DNA of 64,000 bases from Sphaeroforma sirkka (Eukaryota; Opisthokonta; Ichthyosporea; Ichthyophonida), in NCBI GenBank assembly GCA_001586965.3, contig LUCW03001379.1, positions 62,001-126,000 on the forward strand, written 5' to 3'. The notes below the pieces were generated by a model that saw nothing but the letters and a program-made list of their open reading frames with translations, searched no databases and was not told the origin of the DNA. The position numbers and the translations under genes are program-made. Positions 50,690 to 64,000 of this stretch are shown piece by piece (within the stretch, counting starts at the first letter, position 1; every line of letters begins with the position of its first letter).

Positions 50690-52030
50690 ATTTCTATATC
50701 ATTGCCTGTGAAGAGTCTGTCGTGGAAAGCTGAGGCTGCGTATTGCTATCCATCGTGTCGGATGATTGTGTCGGGGAGACCGTTGGTATATGAAGTCGTC
50801 CGGGTTCCGCACGCGCTGATTCGTTAGCGTTTGCCGGGATTCGCGGATTAGGTGAGAAGAGGTTTGCATCATGCTTTGCTTGGTAAGCCATCTAGAGACG
50901 ATCCGCGGTAGATTGGAGGATGTCTGCATTAGTGGAGTTGACAAGTGGGATCAGTAGTGCATCCATGCTGCAAGAATTTTTTTTTGGCGCTCGTCCATGT
51001 GTGCAGCGGGCCTCCCGCTTGGTGCGGAGATAGTAGATTAAAGCTGCTTTCGTGGCGTCGGGATGTTGTTGGGAGCGGGGGTCGATTTTTTCATCAAACT
51101 GCCATTTCCACGTAAGTGCTGCATGTCGTTTCACCTGGGCGACAGCATCGCTAGGAATACAAAAGCGGATGAAACTGGTGGAGCTTCCGCGGCGATTTGG
51201 TTGAGATACCGATTTAGACGGAAGATACCAGAAAAAGTGGTGGCGATTGAGGACTGGTTGGGCTTGCCAGTATTTTCCAAATACTGATTGGGATGGGGGC
51301 TTGCCGCTAGGGAAAATTGCTCGGAAGACGAGCCATACCGGAGTTATATCATTCATTTCATGAAGAGTTTTGTCCGGCATCAGGCGGCCCACCACTTTCG
51401 TCAAAAGGTGTTCGGGTACTGGCGGCTGCGGTTGGGACCGAGAAGCTGATGGGGTGGGGCGATTTTTAGGGCTCGGTTTTGCAGGTTTGTCCACTTTTGA
51501 GCGGTAGCTGGGAGACTCACTGCTGCTATTGGGCGCCTGTGACCGCGGTCTTTTTGCAGGCGGAGCAAGGGGGGCTTGTGGAGCTAAATCGGAAAGTGTC
51601 GGGTGTGTCTTTATCTATAGGTGCACGGGTTTGGGATTTAAGGTCCCGGAGTTCGGATTCAAGGTTGGATTTTTTTGCACAGAGGTTAGTGAGCATTTGG
51701 TGTATGATTGATTTCCATTGGTCATCAGTCAAAGGCTCCTTGGAGATGGGCCCATCATTGCTCGGGGTTGTTAGAGCCAGTCCCAAAATTTGATTGAGAT
51801 TGGCCTGTAGAGTACTGACCTGGGCAGAGAGGTTTGTGATAGATTTTTGTTTGTCCAATTTCCATTGGTCATTGGGTAAGGAGTCGTTGGGGACGAACGT
51901 CTCAATTGGGGATTCGACCTGGCCCGACATTTTTTTCGGATGTGGATGTGGGACTGTGGGACTGTAGGACTGTGGGTCCCCAGACTCTACTGGATTTTGA
52001 TTTTTTTTGATTGAAAATCCAAATTTCAAG
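50690..52030 (-). mobile_element. Unrecognised minus-strand coding relic within the family B composite
   Basis: Minus-strand frames with good length and protein-like composition cover about 50.69-52.03 kb. One part starts near a MSGQVE peptide, is rich in Gln/Leu/Asn heptads (SITNLSAQVSTLQANLNQIL), as in coiled coils, and holds a CSAC motif. Another has ITPVWLVFRAIFP and KRHAALTWKWQFDEKIDP segments. It is antisense to both Gypsy elements and matches neither. A gag- or ORF1-like protein of another retroelement is possible. Treated as a fossil; the parts are not joined. Confidence 0.4.
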
Positions 52031-52189
52031 TCAACGTTTTGGTGGGGTCTGTGGGTTTATTGAAAATGGTATTCAGATCTACACTGGTGACCTACTGGTC
52101 ACCGAGATTTACGTTTCGGAGACTAAAATAGGAATCAAAGGTCCGTCGTGAAAAATAAATATGGGGGAGTGAAAAATAATTTGGGGAAG

Positions 52190-52769
52190 TCCTGAGTTTT
52201 TGGTATGACTCATTTACTTGGATCTATTTGAGACGATAGTAGATATAGGATATTATAAACTAGATTTTATAATCTCTGAACTACTACTTACAGGTTTTGG
52301 TCTTCCCGGCAATCTCCAAAATCCAATAAGTCGTTTTCTCATTTTAACTTTTCTTCAGATGGAACTTTATTTATATTAGCTAATGTATTAACTTGACTTA
52401 CGTTCTTATGTCTGTCTACAAATTAGACATGTGGTCATGAACACTTAGTATTTCTAGTGAAAAATATTCAATAAAGAACAGCTAGAGGTACGTCTTGTGC
52501 GATCCAGGATATTAAGGCTCTTACCAAGAGACAGTCCCGACCTTCTTACACAAGCTACCACTGCTAAACCCTAACTGACTTAAATTGTATCTTAGTTTAT
52601 ATAACATAGGGATGATATTATTTTTCAAAAATGACAAGTATGTATGTTACAATGTATGAACATATGGTATGGCTCTCATAGTCGCTGTAGTGGTTCAGGA
52701 AAGATTGATGGGAAGAAGTGGTCAGTAAATTCCCGTTTTCAAACATAGAAATATCCATCGAAGTTTACA
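52190..52769 (+). repeat. Partial right LTR of family B
   Basis: Matches the left LTR from its CTGAGTATTTGGTAT region to the terminal AAGTTTACA, with about 140 bp of unrelated sequence near 52608-52745. It is followed by GATG, the copy of the target found before the left LTR. By eye it is closer to the left LTR (about 4%) than to the middle one. Confidence 0.8.
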
Positions 52770-53254
52770 GATGCACCTGAGACCTTCTACTTGGACTTAT
52801 AATTGTCAACGTCGGAATCATTTGGTGGGGATATGAATAGCCCTTGGATTAATTACGACGCATTTGGATGCACCAGAGACCTTCTCCTTGGACTTATAGT
52901 TGTTGACGTCGGAATCATTTGGTGCGGATGTGAATAGCCCTTGGATTAATTAGGACGCATTTGGATGCACCTGAGACCTTCTCCTTGGACTTATAGTTGT
53001 CGACGTTGGAATCATTTGGTGCGGATGTGAATAGCCCTTGGATTAATTACGACGCATTTGGATGCACCTGAGACCTTCTCCTTGGACTTATAATTGACAA
53101 CGTCGGAATTGTTTGGTGCGGATGTGAATAGCCCTTGGATTAATTACGACGCATTTGGATGCACTTGAGACCTTCTCCTTGGACTGAGAATTGTCGACGT
53201 CGGAATTATTTGGTGCGGTTGTGAATAGCCCTTAGATTAATTGCAACGCATTTG
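52770..53254. repeat. 97-bp tandem array in the right palindrome arm
   Basis: Units start GATGCACCTGAGACCTTC at 52770, 52867, 52964, 53061 and 53158, spacing 97. A further part-unit lies left of the family B insertion (about 32863-32956). The left arm has only one unit (about 31.20-31.29 kb, inverted), so the array grew after the arms formed. Confidence 0.92.
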
Positions 53255-54992
53255 GATGCAGCCCATGATGATTGGTTATTGGTGATTCGACCTGCCAACG
53301 TATGCTAAACGGATAATAGAGCTTGTAGATATGCGACAAGACAGCCACAGACGGTGAGGTCAATATTTTCCAGTTGCAGATGGCTATAAGTTCAAGAAGC
53401 TTTCACTGGTGGCATTAGCAATGTTACTGAGGTCTCGACGCTGAGGTTCTGTTTGAATTGATTTCAAGGTCATTATCCGCCGATTCCAATTCGGTGGGGT
53501 AACAACGGTCCCTGCCATCTTTACTTTATCAAATTGTCGGTGCATGAAAGTGAACCTCGTCGACTCTAGAATTAGCCTGCCCTACCCTAATTTGATATGA
53601 GAGCAAAATCAAACGGACCTGTTCATAAGTGGGTTAGGACAGGTGTCGAGTCCAAGTACACCGATCGCATTAGCGAACCCGGCGAAACAAGGGCTCGCCT
53701 CGCAAAGTTGTGGTCCGAAAATTTCACTCTCATATCAAATACTCTATGGTCCTTTGATTTGAGAGCGAGATTAAACGGACCTGTTCATAAGTGAGTTAGG
53801 ACAGGTGTCGAGTCCAAGTACACCGATCCCATCAGCAAACCCGGCGAAACAAGGGCTCGGCTCGCAAAATTTATGGTTCGGAAATTGCGCTCACATATCA
53901 TACAGAGTTTGGAAGGTTTCAAAGCCAGACCTGAATTTGTTCTATCTTTTTCGTTTGGAGTATTTTCATGTTCTGGTCTCATTTTAGGATTACAGTTGAG
54001 GAATAAACGTGAATAAATAATGTTCTGCAATGGTCCATTTCATTGCTCTGGTCTCAAGGTAGTTTGTTAAGAAACGTAATTACATTAAGAGTATCTTACG
54101 ATACGGTTTATTTCTGACTCTTATATCAAATTTGTATTTTTCATTCCTTGTTGTACTACTCCAACTGTTGCTGATAACTTGCTAATAATTTAATAAAACA
54201 AGCCTGAAGACGTCGAAAATGCACAGCTGTAAGAATTTGGTTTGATCAGCGTCTTTAAATAGGAATTAAATATCACTATTAGAATACTTAACAGCCAACC
54301 CCTGTTTCGTAACAATTGCTACTGTCGTAACGATCTTCTATTGTATGTTCATTGGCCGTTCACAGCCTTGAAATTTTCTAGGTGAAGTGTGACCCGTACG
54401 CGATGGATCGACTACAGGCTATGGATTACTTGGCAAGTCTCAAATAGTCCTAATTCGATCACATTGTTGCTCCAGAGTTTTCTAGCTATTCCCAAAGAGT
54501 ACTACTGTATGGCTACATAGCCGAAAATAAGTGTAGGGGAACGGGCTCGATATCGAAAGCGGTCTAGTTTTAACGTATCGTACGCCGAGGCCGTGTCGTG
54601 AACAGATGTGGATGAGAGTATTTATTATTGGCGACTGCAAGAATTACTACGACCAATTTCGAGTGGATCGAAGGCAGTACATTGCCTAGCTTATGTAATA
54701 GATTGCGTCTGCAACATAAGATTACCGGGTGTTGCATATACATCAGCTATTCATGTGGTGAATTGAGCATAAATGGGGATAGTTTAGTTATAGGCCCACT
54801 CCTGAACAAGCGAGTCAGAGTAGAAAGTTTAGTATAGCGAAACACAAATGTACAGTACATTCTCGCTACGGCCAATGCTGGTATGATCGGGCAGCGCGTG
54901 GACGCTGAGATGTATTTCGTGAAGAGTAATGCCGGCTACTCTTGGTGTAGAGTAGCTAACAACTATAAATAAGCCAATGAAACCTGCACGTG

Positions 54993-55284
54993 GGATGTTG
55001 CGAGAGCCATCGAATGTGTGGATGCCACGTACGTGGCGTATTTATTTAAGTAACATGGTTTGTTTGGTGTGTTGACCATGCCGAATAATACCAAGGTGCA
55101 TCTCATTTTGCCGCGAAGCTTTCATCGCTTAATCCAGGCTTGATTAAAAGAGTAACTATGCGCAGCTGCATATAGTATACATGACTGTCCAGAACGCCAA
55201 GAGTAGGCTTAAATTATATAGAGTCGTCCCCCATAGTTGCATATAGTTTGTGGCGACTTATTGCATACAGTTTACTTTGACGCT
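54993..55284. other. 3' flank of SF3B3
   Basis: Short spacer between the palindromic element and the SF3B3 stop. An AATAAA on the minus strand at 55041-55046 is the likely poly(A) signal, about 240 nt past the stop. A CCACGTACGTGG palindrome lies near 55025. Confidence 0.45.

Positions 55285-64000
<8,716 letters not shown>

Larger units (their letters stand above)
32957..52769 (+). mobile_element. Composite Ty3/Gypsy-type LTR element, family B (fossil)
   Basis: The outer boundaries are set by a GATG duplication at 32953-32956 and 52770-52773, inside a 97-bp repeat of the palindrome's right arm. Full LTRs are 599 bp, TGTAGAAATACGG to AAGTTTACA. LTR-like copies: left 32957-33395 plus 41938-42097 (split by element A), middle 49626-50224, and a partial copy near 52190-52769. 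Internal parts, plus strand: gag-like about 42.9-45.2 kb with a Cys/His-rich segment near 44.96-45.1, aspartic protease near 45.2-45.4, reverse transcriptase about 45.8-46.4, RNase H about 46.6-47.1, methyltransferase-like 47.2-47.6, integrase about 48.0-48.7 and a chromodomain-like end near 49.05-49.2. The coding part is clearly broken, with several breaks. By eye the left and middle LTRs differ by about 8%, so it is old relative to element A. Confidence 0.85.
29508..54986. mobile_element. Large palindromic (fold-back) element split by an LTR-element nest
   Basis: 29508-32952 and 52774-54986 together form an inverted duplication with the axis near 32.11 kb. Matching pairs include the ends (TTCATTGGCTTATTTATAG near 29513 versus its complement near 54963-54982), 29.6-29.8 against 54.6-54.8 kb, 30.5-30.8 against 53.6-53.9 kb, 31.2-31.3 against 52.8-53.3 kb, 31.52 against 32.70 kb and 31.85 against 32.36 kb. 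The arms are each about 2.6 kb, diverged by roughly ten percent, and no unique spacer is left beyond indels. CACGTG lies at both ends (29502-29507, 54987-54992) and may be a 6-bp target duplication, but as a palindrome it may instead belong to the arms. No transposase was recognised; this may be a non-autonomous fold-back element. Confidence 0.8.

Noticed and set aside
29502-54992. Polinton/Maverick interpretation of the long inverted repeats with a 6-bp flank
   Set aside because: No polymerase B, integrase, ATPase or capsid-like gene between the arms; the interior is only the palindrome centre and the inserted LTR elements.

Overview
The window is nuclear DNA of an intron-rich unicellular eukaryote. 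All four multi-exon genes use GT-AG introns, and the introns are long and stuffed with (TA)n, (TACA)n, (GATA)n and 30-100 bp tandem repeats. The conserved proteins look opisthokont. A unicellular holozoan such as an ichthyosporean (Sphaeroforma-like) would fit, but that placement is an inference from gene architecture, not something the sequence proves.

Layout. 1-3.7 kb: a minus-strand multi-exon gene for a probable mitochondrial small-subunit ribosomal protein (mS26-like), with its terminal exon unresolved. 4.86-5.76 kb: a minus-strand, intronless gene for a 299-residue protein with the pattern of a papain-like (tegument-DUB-like) cysteine protease. 5.8-11.3 kb: gene-poor AT-rich DNA with short direct repeats and a C-run/A-run/G-run block. 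11.38-17.14 kb: POLR1F/RPA43 of RNA polymerase I, six exons, minus strand. 18.19-29.39 kb: GTF2H1 (TFIIH p62), plus strand, divergent from POLR1F across a 1.04 kb shared upstream region. 55.29 kb to beyond the right edge: the C-terminal half of SF3B3 (U2 snRNP SF3b130), minus strand, 11 exons in the window. The POLR1F and GTF2H1 models keep frame across every junction and come to 331 and 555 aa, close to the usual family lengths.

Between the stop of GTF2H1 and the 3' end of SF3B3 lies a nest of repeats (29.5-54.99 kb). The oldest layer is a palindromic (fold-back) element of about 5.7 kb, with arms of about 2.6 kb meeting near 32.11 kb. A Ty3/Gypsy-type LTR element (family B, 599 bp LTRs) sits in a 97-bp tandem repeat of its right arm, with a GATG target duplication at 32.95 and 52.77 kb. 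A second, much younger chromodomain-bearing Gypsy element (family A, 248 bp LTRs about 1% apart) is inserted in the left LTR of B with an AGCT duplication. A third, divergent B-type LTR and a minus-strand coding relic lie inside the outer B boundaries, so B is a composite. Both Gypsy families carry an apparent methyltransferase-like segment between RNase H and integrase. All are treated as fossils.

The host genes are all core gene-expression machinery (Pol I transcription, TFIIH, splicing, mitochondrial translation). The most unusual host feature is a recurrent one: intronic tandem arrays in POLR1F and GTF2H1 whose repeat unit contains the neighbouring exon's own splice site and a little exon sequence, seen at four exon borders, plus a duplicated end of the last GTF2H1 exon. 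This points to introns growing by tandem duplication across exon-intron junctions.
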